This document shows positions 18,909-27,243 of a stretch of 64,000 bases of DNA, in pieces (position 1 is the first letter of the stretch; every line of letters starts with the position of its first letter). The position numbers were made by a program, and so were the translations under genes. The DNA is taken from the NCBI GenBank assembly GCA_963815785.1, contig CAWFHZ010000013.1:1-64000 (forward strand), given 5' to 3'. Below the pieces are notes generated by a model that saw only the letters and a list, made by a program, of their open reading frames with translations, was not told the DNA's origin and searched no databases. This stretch comes from DATFVA01 sp963815785. GTDB taxonomy: Bacteria > Bacteroidota > Ignavibacteria > Ignavibacteriales > Ignavibacteriaceae.

Positions 18909-19421
18909 TTAATTTTTAGGAACATCTTTAAACAACTCTTTCAAACAATGTATCTTAAAACAAAACCAAGGGACTTGATTTTTATATTCAATGTATTGCT
19001 TGTCAAATTTTCTGATAGCTTCTGACTCCTCAAAAAATTTAATTAGTATAAGCATTATTACCATTTCTGCAGGTGCTATGAAAAGAATGAATGAAGGTGA
19101 TCCGATTAAAAAGGCAAAACTTAAAGGGAGAAAGAGTAAACCCAAGTGCATAGGATGCCGCATATATTTATAAACCCCTTGATTAACAAGAACATTAGTA
19201 TCCATTCTTTTTACATCCCCTTTACGTCCATATTTCGCAAGCGTTCTGCCAGTATTTTTGCTAATTCTAATTACAAGTAAGATTAGCAAAAACCCGATTA
19301 TAAAACTTAAGCTATGAAAAAGGATATTTATATGAATATTTTTAAATAAAAAACCATCTAGGTATAATCCTAAGGCGACACCGCCAAATATCATAATTAT
19401 CCAAACAAATATTCTTGCCAT
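18909..19421 (-). CDS. isoprenylcysteine carboxyl-methyltransferase/PEMT-family membrane protein
   Basis: A 170-residue protein with four or five membrane helices and the ICMT/PEMT signature in its C-terminal half: VYKYMRHPMHLGLLFLPLSF, then FFEESEAIRKFDKQYIEYKN, then a Pro in QVPWF. Family members use S-adenosylmethionine to methylate membrane-bound substrates; the substrate here is unknown. It lies upstream of the 60-residue frame and is followed upstream by a 439-base non-coding stretch, so a promoter probably lies there. Confidence 0.85.
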   Translation of the reverse strand: MARIFVWIIMIFGGVALGLYLDGFLFKNIHINILFHSLSFIIGFLLILLVIRISKNTGRTLAKYGRKGDVKRMDTNVLVNQGVYKYMRHPMHLGLLFLPLSFAFLIGSPSFILFIAPAEMVIMLILIKFFEESEAIRKFDKQYIEYKNQVPWFCFKIHCLKELFKDVPKN

Positions 19422-19860
19422 ATTAAAAACCTAATACAAAAACTATTAGCCCTGGAGTTAGACCAATTACAAAGTTGAATATTTTTAATTTAATTGAATC
19501 TTTAATTCAATAAGACAGCATTTAATATCAACATTACCGCAACAAGTAAGGAGAATTTAATTGATTCTGTTAAGAGTTTTAATATTGTTTCTAACATTTT
19601 ATTATTTTAGGCAAATTTCATATTGACTTATAATTAGATGTAACTTGGCTAAAGGATGTTATTTTTCCCAATCCAAATATCTCAAAAAATCTTTAGCGAA
19701 TAGTCACTTCTAAAAATCTAAACAGATGATTACCACAAAGATAGAATTTCTTATTCAATCTAACTCTATCACATAGAATTTGGTAGAATTCTGCGTCGCT
19801 TATTAAACTGTAATGTTTTTAGAGATGCTTTAAATAAATTAACTAATACTAATTATTTTA
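19422..19860. other. 439-base stretch without a confident gene
   Basis: This AT-rich interval separates two leftward genes. It contains one short minus-strand frame (19502-19597, 31 codons, hydrophobic) that I do not call. There is no tRNA, repeat array or strong hairpin. It probably holds the promoter of the ICMT-like gene and the 3' end of the preceding operon. Confidence 0.5.
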
Positions 19861-21042
19861 TTAAACTTTTCTTAAAGCTTGATCCAAATCGTTGATAATA
19901 TCATTCACATCCTCAATACCCACAGATAAACGTACCAAATCATCTGTAATGCCTGCTTTAATTTTATTTTTCTTGCTTACAGCAGCGTGTGTCATTGATG
20001 CAGGATGCTGAATAAGAGTTTCAACTCCGCCTAATGATACAGCTAAGGATGCCAGATGAACATTATCCATAAGTTTTCGCCCGGCTTTCAAACCGCCCTT
20101 TAAACCAAAACTGATCATCGAACTGAAACCGCTCATTTGTCTCTTTGCTAATTTAAATTGTGGATGGGATTTCAATCCGGGATATTTTATCCATTCAATT
20201 TTGGGGTGACTTTCCAGAAAACGAGCCACCTTTATTGCATTCTCCTGATTCCGTTCTACACGCAGGGCTAAGGTTTTTACTCCGCGTAAGACCAAATATG
20301 CTTGATGCGGATCCATATTGCAACCCATATAAATCATTGAGTGGCGAATCTTTTCATATAAACTTTTTTCTTTGGTAATAACAATTCCGCCAACTATATC
20401 AGCATGCCCGTTAATAAATTTAGTAACGGAATGAAGAACAGCATCAGCACCTAAATTCAGGGGCTTTTGTAAATAAGGTGTTGCAAAAGTATTATCAACC
20501 ACTAAAATCAATTTGTGCTTTTTTGTAATTTCAGCGCAAGCTTTAATATCTGTAATCTCCATTGTAGGATTTGATGGAGTTTCAATATAAAGCACTTTAG
20601 TATTTTTCTTTATGGCAGAACGAATAGAATTAATATCTGCAGTATTTACAAAATCAGCTTCAACACCAAAGCGTAAAAAATCATTTTCTAATACACCTCT
20701 TGCGGGGCCATAAACAGAAGCAGTGCTTATTATATGGCTTCCAGTTCCTAATAATGCCATGTAAACACTTGTAATTGCAGACATCCCTGAACTGGTAGCA
20801 ATTCCATCATAACCATTTTCCAACTCAGCAATATTTTTTTCAAGAGCTCGAATTGTTGGATTAGCGATTCTTGTATAAATATATCCATCGCTTGCACCGG
20901 AAAAACAATCGGCGCCATGTTGTGCATTTTTAAATTTAAATGTGGAAGTCTGATAGATCGGAACAGTTGCGCTGCCAAATTGATCATCAAAGGCACCACT
21001 ATGGATAAGTTTTGTGTTAAATCCCATTTTTTTTGTGTTCAT
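19861..21042 (-). CDS. PLP-dependent Cys/Met metabolism enzyme (cystathionine gamma-synthase / methionine gamma-lyase-like)
   Basis: A 393-residue fold-type-I PLP enzyme. Visible marks are the N-terminal FNTKLIHSGA and TVPIYQTSTF, the PLP phosphate site GIATSSGMSAI, DNTFATPYLQKPL, and the Schiff-base Lys in HSVTKFINGHADIVGG. The C-terminal VRLSVGIEDVNDIINDLDQAL is typical. The active-site stretch reads ASVYGPARG, so the Cys that marks true methionine gamma-lyases (YGCT) is absent. Gamma-synthase or a general gamma/beta-lyase is therefore as likely. It is separated from the upstream thioesterase by 106 bases. In this sulfur-metal cluster, sulfide or methanethiol release is a plausible but unproven role. 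Confidence 0.88.
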   Translation of the reverse strand: MNTKKMGFNTKLIHSGAFDDQFGSATVPIYQTSTFKFKNAQHGADCFSGASDGYIYTRIANPTIRALEKNIAELENGYDGIATSSGMSAITSVYMALLGTGSHIISTASVYGPARGVLENDFLRFGVEADFVNTADINSIRSAIKKNTKVLYIETPSNPTMEITDIKACAEITKKHKLILVVDNTFATPYLQKPLNLGADAVLHSVTKFINGHADIVGGIVITKEKSLYEKIRHSMIYMGCNMDPHQAYLVLRGVKTLALRVERNQENAIKVARFLESHPKIEWIKYPGLKSHPQFKLAKRQMSGFSSMISFGLKGGLKAGRKLMDNVHLASLAVSLGGVETLIQHPASMTHAAVSKKNKIKAGITDDLVRLSVGIEDVNDIINDLDQALRKV

Positions 21043-21148
21043 GTATTTACTTTTTTTTTATTGATAAATTTTTGATTCTAAAATATTTATTGTTTTCTAA
21101 ATTTTATTACTACGGTATGATTAAGAAAATAATAAGTTCTCTTACATA

Positions 21149-21655
21149 TTATATTTTTATTTCTTTGGGATCATTTTCTAATTCAACAATTCTCCACTCA
21201 TTATCTTCTATATCAAAATCTGTAATTTTTTTTAAAGGCACTTTTAAATATTTACCCTGAGCCGTAACTGCAACTTCACCATTTGGTAAAACGATTTCTC
21301 CTGTTCCTTCAAACATTCTGCTATTTTCAGTTGTAATTCTGCCAATAACTTTTAATTGTTGATTTAGAGGAATCGGCTTTTTGAATTTCAAATTCAATTC
21401 AACAGTAACGCCCCAGACTTCAGCTTCATATTTATTTAAGATTGCTCTGCCAATTGTCTCATCAAGAATTGCCGATGCAATACCACCATGAAGTCTGCCG
21501 GGATAACTTTGATGTTCTTCGAAAGGAGTGAATAATGCAATAAGTTCCTGGTTTTCGGTCACATAAAAATGTGCATGAATACCAAATTCGTTTTTCATTC
21601 CGCATACAAAACATAGTTTTGAATTATTTTGTTTTCCGACAATTTTATGAATCAT
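21149..21655 (-). CDS. PaaI-type hotdog thioesterase with N-terminal Cys motif
   Basis: A 168-residue hotdog-fold protein. The N-terminus reads LCFVCGMKNEFGIHAHFY, the same Cys-x2-Cys-Gly-x2-Asn pattern as in 18089-18589. The hotdog helix is GRLHGGIASAILDETIGRAIL, and the strand VTVELNLKFKKPIPLNQQLKV follows. It should hydrolyse an acyl-thioester. The two-cysteine N-terminus might bind metal, although no matching second pair is seen. It sits between the PLP enzyme and a small periplasmic protein. Confidence 0.87.
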   Translation of the reverse strand: MIHKIVGKQNNSKLCFVCGMKNEFGIHAHFYVTENQELIALFTPFEEHQSYPGRLHGGIASAILDETIGRAILNKYEAEVWGVTVELNLKFKKPIPLNQQLKVIGRITTENSRMFEGTGEIVLPNGEVAVTAQGKYLKVPLKKITDFDIEDNEWRIVELENDPKEIKI

Positions 21656-21723
21656 TCTAATCTCCCAAAGTGTTCTATCAAATTAATTCTCAATAACATC
21701 TTTTGTCGGTCAAATTCATTAAT

Positions 21724-22182
21724 CTATTTTCTTTTTGAACCGCTCCAAACGGGATACCCATTTTTATCCCGCAAAGTAAGAGTCACATCTCCCTTCGTGA
21801 TTTCAGAAGCGATGACAGCCGGGATACCATTGTATGTAATTCTTGAACCGATAAAACTTAAGGTATCTTTAGGATTAATTTTTATTTTTTGATCATCCAT
21901 AAACCAGCTTGGACCGAGATGAACTGAAATTGTCTCTTTGCCGGTCTTTACTAAAAGACGGATTCCATAGGACATTCCTTTCACCGGGGTAATTTTATCA
22001 ACGCTTACGACTTCGCCGGTTATGGTTTCTACAGTGTTTACATTATACATCCTATTATACCGGCTTCCTGCACCCCAGCCTTCACCTCTCTTACTCATTC
22101 CGCCTCTTTGCGCAAATAAACTAACTGAGAAAAAGGAAATGCTGATAAAAGATATTATTACAAAAAACGCGATCCGTTTCAT
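21724..22182 (-). CDS. small periplasmic protein, OB-fold-like, function unknown
   Basis: A 152-residue protein with a signal peptide (FFVIISFISISFFSVSLFAQ). After a Gly/Arg-rich linker, the mature part has TITGEVVSVDKITPVKGMSY, then IRLLVKTGKETISVHLGPSWFM, then DTLSFIGSRITYNGIPAVIA and a closing YPVWSG. This pattern occurs in small exported proteins often found next to c-type cytochrome genes and labelled 'DNA-binding' or magnetosome-like without evidence. A periplasmic OB-fold domain is my reading. It lies 34 bases upstream of the next leftward gene's end. Confidence 0.65.
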   Translation of the reverse strand: MKRIAFFVIISFISISFFSVSLFAQRGGMSKRGEGWGAGSRYNRMYNVNTVETITGEVVSVDKITPVKGMSYGIRLLVKTGKETISVHLGPSWFMDDQKIKINPKDTLSFIGSRITYNGIPAVIASEITKGDVTLTLRDKNGYPVWSGSKRK

Positions 22183-22216
22183 AATATTGTCTCCTTTTAT
22201 TTTATTTTCATGTCAT

Positions 22217-22624
22217 TCACTCAAAGAGTGCTAAATTTTTCAATTGCCCTTTATCAATTGTGCCTTTTTTTAAATTCATTACAACGCATTTCTGTTCTGC
22301 AAAAACACAAATTTTTTCATCAATTATAAAATTAAATTTCAGAATCATCATATTATGTTTAATATTTTCTATCCATATATATCCGAAAGGATTGTCGCCT
22401 AGTTTAAGTTGTTTCTTGTAAACTAAAGTGGTTGAGGTAACTACCGGGTATAAATCCTCATTAAGTAGTTTATCAATTGGGATTATTTGTTCAAATATTT
22501 TGCAACGTAAGTCCTCGAGCCATTTTACATAGACTATATTGCTTACATGTCCGGCTACGTCTATTTCATACGTTTTAATATTAAAATTTATTGAAGCCTC
22601 TAACTTGTTGTTTTTAATATTCAT
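22217..22624 (-). CDS. hotdog-fold acyl-CoA thioesterase (4-hydroxybenzoyl-CoA thioesterase-like)
   Basis: A 135-residue protein with the YbgC/4HBT signature YEIDVAGHVSNIVYVKWLEDLR, whose Asp-x-x-Gly-His-Val region holds the usual catalytic Asp. I chose ATG at 22624 over an upstream ATG at 22663 because AGAGGA at 22634-22639 is placed correctly for it. The longer start would run 26 bases into the preceding pdaD gene and add residues unlike the family. Third thioesterase of the leftward run; its substrate is unknown. Confidence 0.85.
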   Translation of the reverse strand: MNIKNNKLEASINFNIKTYEIDVAGHVSNIVYVKWLEDLRCKIFEQIIPIDKLLNEDLYPVVTSTTLVYKKQLKLGDNPFGYIWIENIKHNMMILKFNFIIDEKICVFAEQKCVVMNLKKGTIDKGQLKNLALFE

Positions 22625-22637
22625 TTGATTGTGTCCT

Positions 22638-23183
22638 CTAATATAAAAGAATTGCAGCAGCAATCACCGTAGTCCACAAACCTGTTCTATCACCTTCAGC
22701 AGATTGAGTAATGTTAAATGTTTTAACAATTTTGCCGGACATCTTAAATTCCTGTTCTCTCTCATTCCAATCAGACTCGGGATTAAATTCAACTCCCAGA
22801 GTTGTTGCCAACATTTGTGCTGCAAGATCTTCTGCATAATCACCGGCAATTGTTTCTTTAACGCCAAAAGGATGATACTCTGATAGATAACCATATTGAG
22901 TGCTATCAGTGGGGATTGCAACACCAATTGAAGATGCGATCAAGCGGTTAGGTTCATTTGTAGAATTTCTTGCCATTACTGCAAATGTAATTTGACCGGG
23001 TTTTAATTCCTTTAATCCTTCTTCTCTACTTATACGTTTACAGGATGGCGGAAATATACTGCTGACTGTTACAAGGTTACAGATTTCTATGCCTGCATTC
23101 CTTAGTGCTAGTTCAAAAGAGCTTAGGTAATCTTTATGTCTTCCCACACCCTTTGTAAAAAATATTTTTGTTGGAATGTACAA
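22638..23183 (-). CDS. pdaD: pyruvoyl-dependent arginine decarboxylase
   Basis: A 181-residue proenzyme. The self-cleavage site is visible as NLVTVSSIFPPSC, with Ser41-Ser42. The family cleaves between two such serines and turns the second into the pyruvoyl cofactor, giving beta and alpha chains. Other family marks are GQITFAVMARNSTNEPNRLIASSIGVAIP, broken by variable loops, and the C-terminal GLWTTVIAAAILLY. The enzyme converts arginine to agmatine, the first step of polyamine synthesis without a PLP enzyme. It is best known from archaea and some bacteria. It lies 88 bases from the dps gene and is followed by the thioesterase at 22217. Confidence 0.93.
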   Translation of the reverse strand: MYIPTKIFFTKGVGRHKDYLSSFELALRNAGIEICNLVTVSSIFPPSCKRISREEGLKELKPGQITFAVMARNSTNEPNRLIASSIGVAIPTDSTQYGYLSEYHPFGVKETIAGDYAEDLAAQMLATTLGVEFNPESDWNEREQEFKMSGKIVKTFNITQSAEGDRTGLWTTVIAAAILLY

Positions 23184-23271
23184 TTTTACTTCCTTCCCTA
23201 TAAGAATGATGGTTACTTTCTGTCATTAATCAAAGTCGATCCATAATCTGAACCGGCTTTGATTCAACTTT

Positions 23272-23715
23272 TTATCCAATGCTGGCCGTTATCATCCAGA
23301 TTTGTTTTTCCAACCACGCAACATTATCATCAGCAATGTTTGCTGTAGGAACATCACCACTTTCACCTGCGGCTTTGGAAATTTCTTTAAAGTCTTTATT
23401 TAACTGTTCGAAATCCGATAGCACAGCACTTAGAACATATTTAACATCAAATTCATTCTTGTTTTCTTCTTTTAATGAAGCATTCTTAAGATAATCCTGT
23501 AAAGAAGCTAATGGTTTTTCACCAAGTTGAACAATTCTTTCAGCCACTTCATCGTATTGTTCTGCGAAATAATCATAGTAGGCTTCGGTCATTTCGTGAA
23601 CAGGTTTGAAATTCATTCCTTTCACATTCCAATGATAGTTATGAAGTTTCACGTAAAGTATTTGAAGATTTGCAAGATTTTTATTCAACAATTTAATGAG
23701 TTTATTAGATTCCAT
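23272..23715 (-). CDS. dps: Dps-family ferritin-like protein
   Basis: A 147-residue four-helix protein with the Dps inter-subunit ferroxidase residues: HNYHWNVKGMNFKPVHE near residue 25, then YYDYFAEQYDEVAERIVQLGEKPLAS, then DDNVAWLEKQIWMITASIG. It stores iron while consuming hydrogen peroxide. Its ATG lies one base from the stop of the NifX-like gene upstream, so it is co-expressed with the Fe-S/Fe-Mo-type cluster. This fits iron sequestration beside cluster assembly. Confidence 0.93.
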   Translation of the reverse strand: MESNKLIKLLNKNLANLQILYVKLHNYHWNVKGMNFKPVHEMTEAYYDYFAEQYDEVAERIVQLGEKPLASLQDYLKNASLKEENKNEFDVKYVLSAVLSDFEQLNKDFKEISKAAGESGDVPTANIADDNVAWLEKQIWMITASIG

Positions 23716-23716
23716 T

Positions 23717-24043
23717 TCAGTTCTCCTTTTTTTTAAGGTATTTATTTATGGCAGATTTTACTGTGCCGCTTGATTTTAACAGATGAATATCAATATGTTC
23801 TTTCATTAAAACAGAGTATGCCTTGCGCCCGATTTTTCTCGTTAATAGTACGTTAGCATTATTTTGTGTTATTATTTCTGCGGCTTTCAGTCCCGATCCA
23901 TCCTGAAGCTGAAACCCCGCATTTACAAAAAAGTTGTGCTTTTGGGTTTCATTATCATAAATTATTATATAATGAGCACGTCCAAACTTATCGCTTACTA
24001 ATGACTCTTTAGTGTTACCCATAGACACAACTGCAATTTTCAT
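23717..24043 (-). CDS. NifX/NafY-fold protein, copy B
   Basis: A 108-residue single-domain PF02579 protein: SDKFGRAHYIIIYDNET, then GSGLKAAEIITQNNANVLLTRKIGRKAYSVL. Its length and layout resemble the apo-form of Desulfovibrio orange protein and NifX. It has no Cys, so any cluster would be held by other residues or be non-covalent, as in orange protein. It is directly adjacent to dps and 11 bases from copy C. Confidence 0.87.
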   Translation of the reverse strand: MKIAVVSMGNTKESLVSDKFGRAHYIIIYDNETQKHNFFVNAGFQLQDGSGLKAAEIITQNNANVLLTRKIGRKAYSVLMKEHIDIHLLKSSGTVKSAINKYLKKKEN

Positions 24044-24054
24044 TTTACACCTTT

Positions 24055-24375
24055 TTATTTTGACAAATAACTATTCACCGCATCTTTAATTTTTAGATTA
24101 CCTATTAATCCATCGATAATTTTTATATTACCTCTTTTAAGAGCAGTTTCAGCTTTGTCACCAACGTGTCCGGTTAATAATATATTCACTCCCTTGTTAA
24201 TTAGAACTTCTGCCGCTTTGGGTCCAGCACCACCCTGTGCTAATTCTGCGGGATTGGGAACAGCTTCAAACTTCATCGTATCCGGATCAACAATTAAAAA
24301 GTATTGGCATCTGCCAAACCTTTCGTTTACCAATGCATCTAGTCTATCTCCGGTTGATGTTATTGCAATTTTCAT
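24055..24375 (-). CDS. NifX/NafY-fold protein, copy C
   Basis: A 106-residue PF02579 protein with the pattern VNERFGRCQYFLIVDPDT, then GGAGPKAAEVLINKGVNILLTGHVGDKAETALK. It has one Cys (in FGRCQYF). It sits between copy B and the first ferredoxin-type ATPase with gaps of 11 bases, so it is part of a tight operon. Candidate binder of the cluster delivered by the adjacent ATPases. Confidence 0.88.
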   Translation of the reverse strand: MKIAITSTGDRLDALVNERFGRCQYFLIVDPDTMKFEAVPNPAELAQGGAGPKAAEVLINKGVNILLTGHVGDKAETALKRGNIKIIDGLIGNLKIKDAVNSYLSK

Positions 24376-24386
24376 TTTTAAACCTT

Positions 24387-25277
24387 TCAGTTTAATAAGG
24401 TTTGTCGAATATTATTCCAAATAGCTTTGAATCTACTTTCATAAGTGCGGTCATATTCGATTATTGATTTAGAATTTTGAATAGCTTGAACAAATATTTT
24501 ATCGAAAGGAATTTTTTCAAGCAGCTTAATTCCTTCCGATTGAATAAACACTTCAATATTTCTACTCATATCAGTATTGATATCAAATTTGTTAATTATT
24601 ACCCCACTTGGAATTTTAAAGATTTTTAAAAGGTCAACTAATCTTTTCAAATCATGTAAGCCGGATTGAGTTGGTTCGGTTACAATTACGACAAAATCAG
24701 CTCCCGAAAGACTTGCATTAACCGGGCAACCAATTCCCGGCGGTCCATCGACAATAATCCATTTAACTTTTTCTTTTATTTGTTCATTAGCTTTCTTTTT
24801 TATCTCACTTACCAGTTTACCAGAGTTTCCCTCACCTGCTAAAAGTTGCGCATAATAAAATTTGGATTCATCTTCCAATTCACATTCAGAATAAATACCC
24901 GACTTTGTTTCATAAAATGAAATTGCATCATCGGGACAAACACGAACACAGAATCCGCATCCTTCACAACTTATTCTGTCAACGTTAAAATCTTTTATCG
25001 CATCAAATCTGCATATTGTTTCGCATAATCCGCATTGTGAACATTTATCGAGATTTATTTCAGCCTTTTTTCCGCCAAAGTATTCATATCCTGAATTTAT
25101 GTAATGATTAAGAACTAAATGCATATTGGCAGCATCTACATCTGCATCAATAATAATTTTATCTTTTGCAACTTCAGCAAATGCAATTGCAATAGTCGTT
25201 TTCCCTGTACCGCCTTTGCCACTAAGAATTACGATCTGTTTATAATTTTTCTCAGGCATATTCTTTGACTTCCTCAA
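24387..25277 (-). CDS. MinD/ParA-type ATPase with inserted two-cluster ferredoxin domain, copy 1
   Basis: A 296-residue P-loop ATPase. It has the deviant Walker A GKGGTGKTTIAIAF near residue 20, then an inserted ferredoxin with two 4Fe-4S motifs (CSQCGLCETIC and CEGCGFCVRVC, residues about 78-122), then the switch/Walker B IIVDGPPGIGCPVNASL. Proteins of this type are partners of NifX-like 'orange protein' genes in sulfate reducers (the DVU2103/2104 type). It overlaps the next copy by 26 bases, so the pair is translationally coupled and probably forms a heterodimer. Likely role: ATP-dependent handling of Fe-S clusters. Confidence 0.9.
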   Translation of the reverse strand: MRKSKNMPEKNYKQIVILSGKGGTGKTTIAIAFAEVAKDKIIIDADVDAANMHLVLNHYINSGYEYFGGKKAEINLDKCSQCGLCETICRFDAIKDFNVDRISCEGCGFCVRVCPDDAISFYETKSGIYSECELEDESKFYYAQLLAGEGNSGKLVSEIKKKANEQIKEKVKWIIVDGPPGIGCPVNASLSGADFVVIVTEPTQSGLHDLKRLVDLLKIFKIPSGVIINKFDINTDMSRNIEVFIQSEGIKLLEKIPFDKIFVQAIQNSKSIIEYDRTYESRFKAIWNNIRQTLLN

Positions 25278-26106
25278 TTGCCCTTTTGATTTTATCTATC
25301 AAGTCTTCCATCATTTGATGGTAATCTTCAATAGTTTGTGAGGGCAATTCCCCTTTTGAGTAACTTTCTGCAATATCCATTCTGAAAGGAATCTTTAGTA
25401 AAAGATTTAGCTTATTGTCTTGAATGTATTCTTCAAGCTGTACGAAATTTTCATCATATTTATTTATAACTATTCCGAAAGGAACGCCAATTTGTGAAAG
25501 TACTTTTATAGCAAGCCTAAGATCATTTAATCCAAATGGTGTGGATTCCGTCACCAGCACGCAATAATCAGAATCTTTAACCGCTTCGAACATTGCGCAG
25601 GAAGTTCCAGGAGGGGAGTCAATGATTATCGATTTGTCTCCCTGATAAGCATTCTTTACTTCTTTAATCAAAGGTGTCACCGAGACTACTCCAACTTTAA
25701 GATATGCATCATAAAACAAAACATTGTTTTCAGTTTCACCATTTCTGATTTTACCAACTTCTTTATTTACTTCTGTAATTGCTTTTTTAGGACAAAAGTA
25801 AGTACATGCTCCACAGCTATGACACAATTCATCAAACAAATAGATTTCAGTTTTAAGATTGAGCAATGCATTGAATTCACAAACCTCTACACACTTATTG
25901 CAAAAATCACATTGATCATAATTTATTTCAGGAATCAATTTATAAGTTGGTTCCTCCTTTAAGATTTTTGGTCTTAGTAAAATATGACCATTCGGTTCTT
26001 CAACATCACAATCAATGTAAACACATTTATCTAAAACCGATGCAAGACTGCAGGCAACAGTTGTTTTACCTGTACCTCCTTTACCTGAGGCAATTGATAT
26101 AATCAA
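25252..26106 (-). CDS. MinD/ParA-type ATPase with inserted two-cluster ferredoxin domain, copy 2
   Basis: A 284-residue paralogue of the downstream gene. Walker A is GKGGTGKTTVACSL, the ferredoxin insert carries CDFCNKCVEVC and CHSCGACTYFC (residues about 62-102), and the Walker B region is IIIDSPPGTSCAMFEAV. It overlaps copy 1 by 26 bases and lies 12 bases after NifX-like copy D. This two-ATPase arrangement is the core of orange-protein-type clusters. Confidence 0.9.
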   Translation of the reverse strand: MIISIASGKGGTGKTTVACSLASVLDKCVYIDCDVEEPNGHILLRPKILKEEPTYKLIPEINYDQCDFCNKCVEVCEFNALLNLKTEIYLFDELCHSCGACTYFCPKKAITEVNKEVGKIRNGETENNVLFYDAYLKVGVVSVTPLIKEVKNAYQGDKSIIIDSPPGTSCAMFEAVKDSDYCVLVTESTPFGLNDLRLAIKVLSQIGVPFGIVINKYDENFVQLEEYIQDNKLNLLLKIPFRMDIAESYSKGELPSQTIEDYHQMMEDLIDKIKRAIEEVKEYA

Positions 26107-26118
26107 TTCATGCCTCCA

Positions 26119-26508
26119 TTATTTACATTGATGATGAGTGTGATCTTTTTCGTGTGAACAAACTTCATATCCACTTAATTTACCAGCTATAAAAAGGTTC
26201 AACGCGTCGTTATAAAGAAGTCCAGGTGCCGTAATAACATTGATATCAAAATCCAGAAAATTTGAAACGGCTTTTTGTCCCATTCCGCCGGCGATAATAG
26301 TTCCGACATTATATTGTTTAACATAGCCGGGAAGCTGACAAGTTCCGCCGTGTTCACCGGCTAAGGGATTAAAAAAGACTTCCTTCTTGACGATATTATT
26401 TTGATCATCGAATTCACATACATTGAATTTAGTGCATCTTCCAAAATGTTCAGCTACTCTTTCTTCAGCTCCGATTTCTTCAATTGCTACCGCTAAACGT
26501 TGATTCAT
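26119..26508 (-). CDS. NifX/NafY-fold protein, copy D
   Basis: A 129-residue PF02579 protein: RVAEHFGRCTKFNVCEFDDQ, then HGGTCQLPGYVKQYNVGTIIAGGMGQKAV, and a His/Cys-rich end (CSHEKDHTHHQC). It has several Cys and a metal-binding tail, unlike copies B and C. It lies 12 bases upstream of ferredoxin ATPase copy 2, in the same operon. Confidence 0.87.
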   Translation of the reverse strand: MNQRLAVAIEEIGAEERVAEHFGRCTKFNVCEFDDQNNIVKKEVFFNPLAGEHGGTCQLPGYVKQYNVGTIIAGGMGQKAVSNFLDFDINVITAPGLLYNDALNLFIAGKLSGYEVCSHEKDHTHHQCK

Positions 26509-26548
26509 ATTAACTCCGTATTTTAATTTTACTTGAGAATATATTTAA

Positions 26549-26950
26549 CTATAAATATTTATTCCGATTCCTTCTTTTTCTTCCTCTTACTTCTTTACTG
26601 ACTTGCTGAGATGAGTCTTGTCTAATGATAGATAATTTTCCTTCAACAAATTGATGCGCAACTTCTTTAATCTGCTTTTTGGAACAAGAGTAAACTTCAA
26701 CACCGGCAGATTCCATCAATCGAAGAGGATTTATACCTATCTCAGTTGTAATTACTGCAATAGCATTTTTTTCAATAATAAATTGAGCAGTTTGAATTCC
26801 TGCGCCGCCAAATATGTTTGCGTAAGGATTGCGGAGAGATTCGAATGTGTTTTTCTCTATATCATAAAAAATTATGTAAGGAGTCCTTCCGAATTTGTCC
26901 GCAACTAAAGAACCCGGGTCAAATCCTTCCGATGCAATTGCAATTAACAT
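26549..26950 (-). CDS. NifX/NafY-fold protein, copy E
   Basis: A 133-residue PF02579 protein: ADKFGRTPYIIFYDIEK, then GGAGIQTAQFIIEKNAIAVITTEIGINPLRLM, ending in a strongly basic tail (VRGRKRRNRNKY). The basic tail is unusual for this family and might bind nucleic acid or phosphate. It follows the small Gly-rich gene by 15 bases. Confidence 0.85.
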   Translation of the reverse strand: MLIAIASEGFDPGSLVADKFGRTPYIIFYDIEKNTFESLRNPYANIFGGAGIQTAQFIIEKNAIAVITTEIGINPLRLMESAGVEVYSCSKKQIKEVAHQFVEGKLSIIRQDSSQQVSKEVRGRKRRNRNKYL

Positions 26951-26965
26951 TGGATTAACATCAAT

Positions 26966-27187
26966 TTATCTGTTCGCAAATCCTCTTCTTGCACCGCGAC
27001 CGTTACCAAAACCACCGCCTCCGCGTGGTCTTCCACCACGACCAAGACCATAAACGATATTATAATTTTCATCATGTTGGTTTTCGGTTTTTTCACTTTG
27101 TTTTGTTTCTGCATCGCGGCAGCGACCTCTTTTTCTTCCTGTCATTATTCCTTGTCCCTGCGGACCAGTTCCATCAAAGTTTGGCAT
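26966..27187 (-). CDS. small Gly/Arg-rich DUF5320-type protein
   Basis: A 73-residue protein that begins MPNFDGTGPQGQGIMTGRKRGRC, the conserved start of a small family that recurs beside NifX-like and ferredoxin-ATPase genes. The rest is a charged linker and a Gly/Arg-rich tail (GRGGRPRGGGGFGNGRG). No function is known. Its position between two cluster genes and the short 15-base gap support co-expression. Confidence 0.8.
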   Translation of the reverse strand: MPNFDGTGPQGQGIMTGRKRGRCRDAETKQSEKTENQHDENYNIVYGLGRGGRPRGGGGFGNGRGARRGFANR

Positions 27188-27243
27188 AATTAGCTCCTAT
27201 TAATTAGTAATTTAATCTTTACAATATTCTTTCAGTATCACTT

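Noticed and set aside
19502..19597. 31-residue hydrophobic minus-strand frame
   Set aside because: Too short, no ribosome binding site and no family resemblance; kept only as a note.
19861..21042. Naming the PLP enzyme methionine gamma-lyase
   Set aside because: The marker Cys of that enzyme is absent (VYGPARG instead of a YGC motif), so the more general family call is safer.
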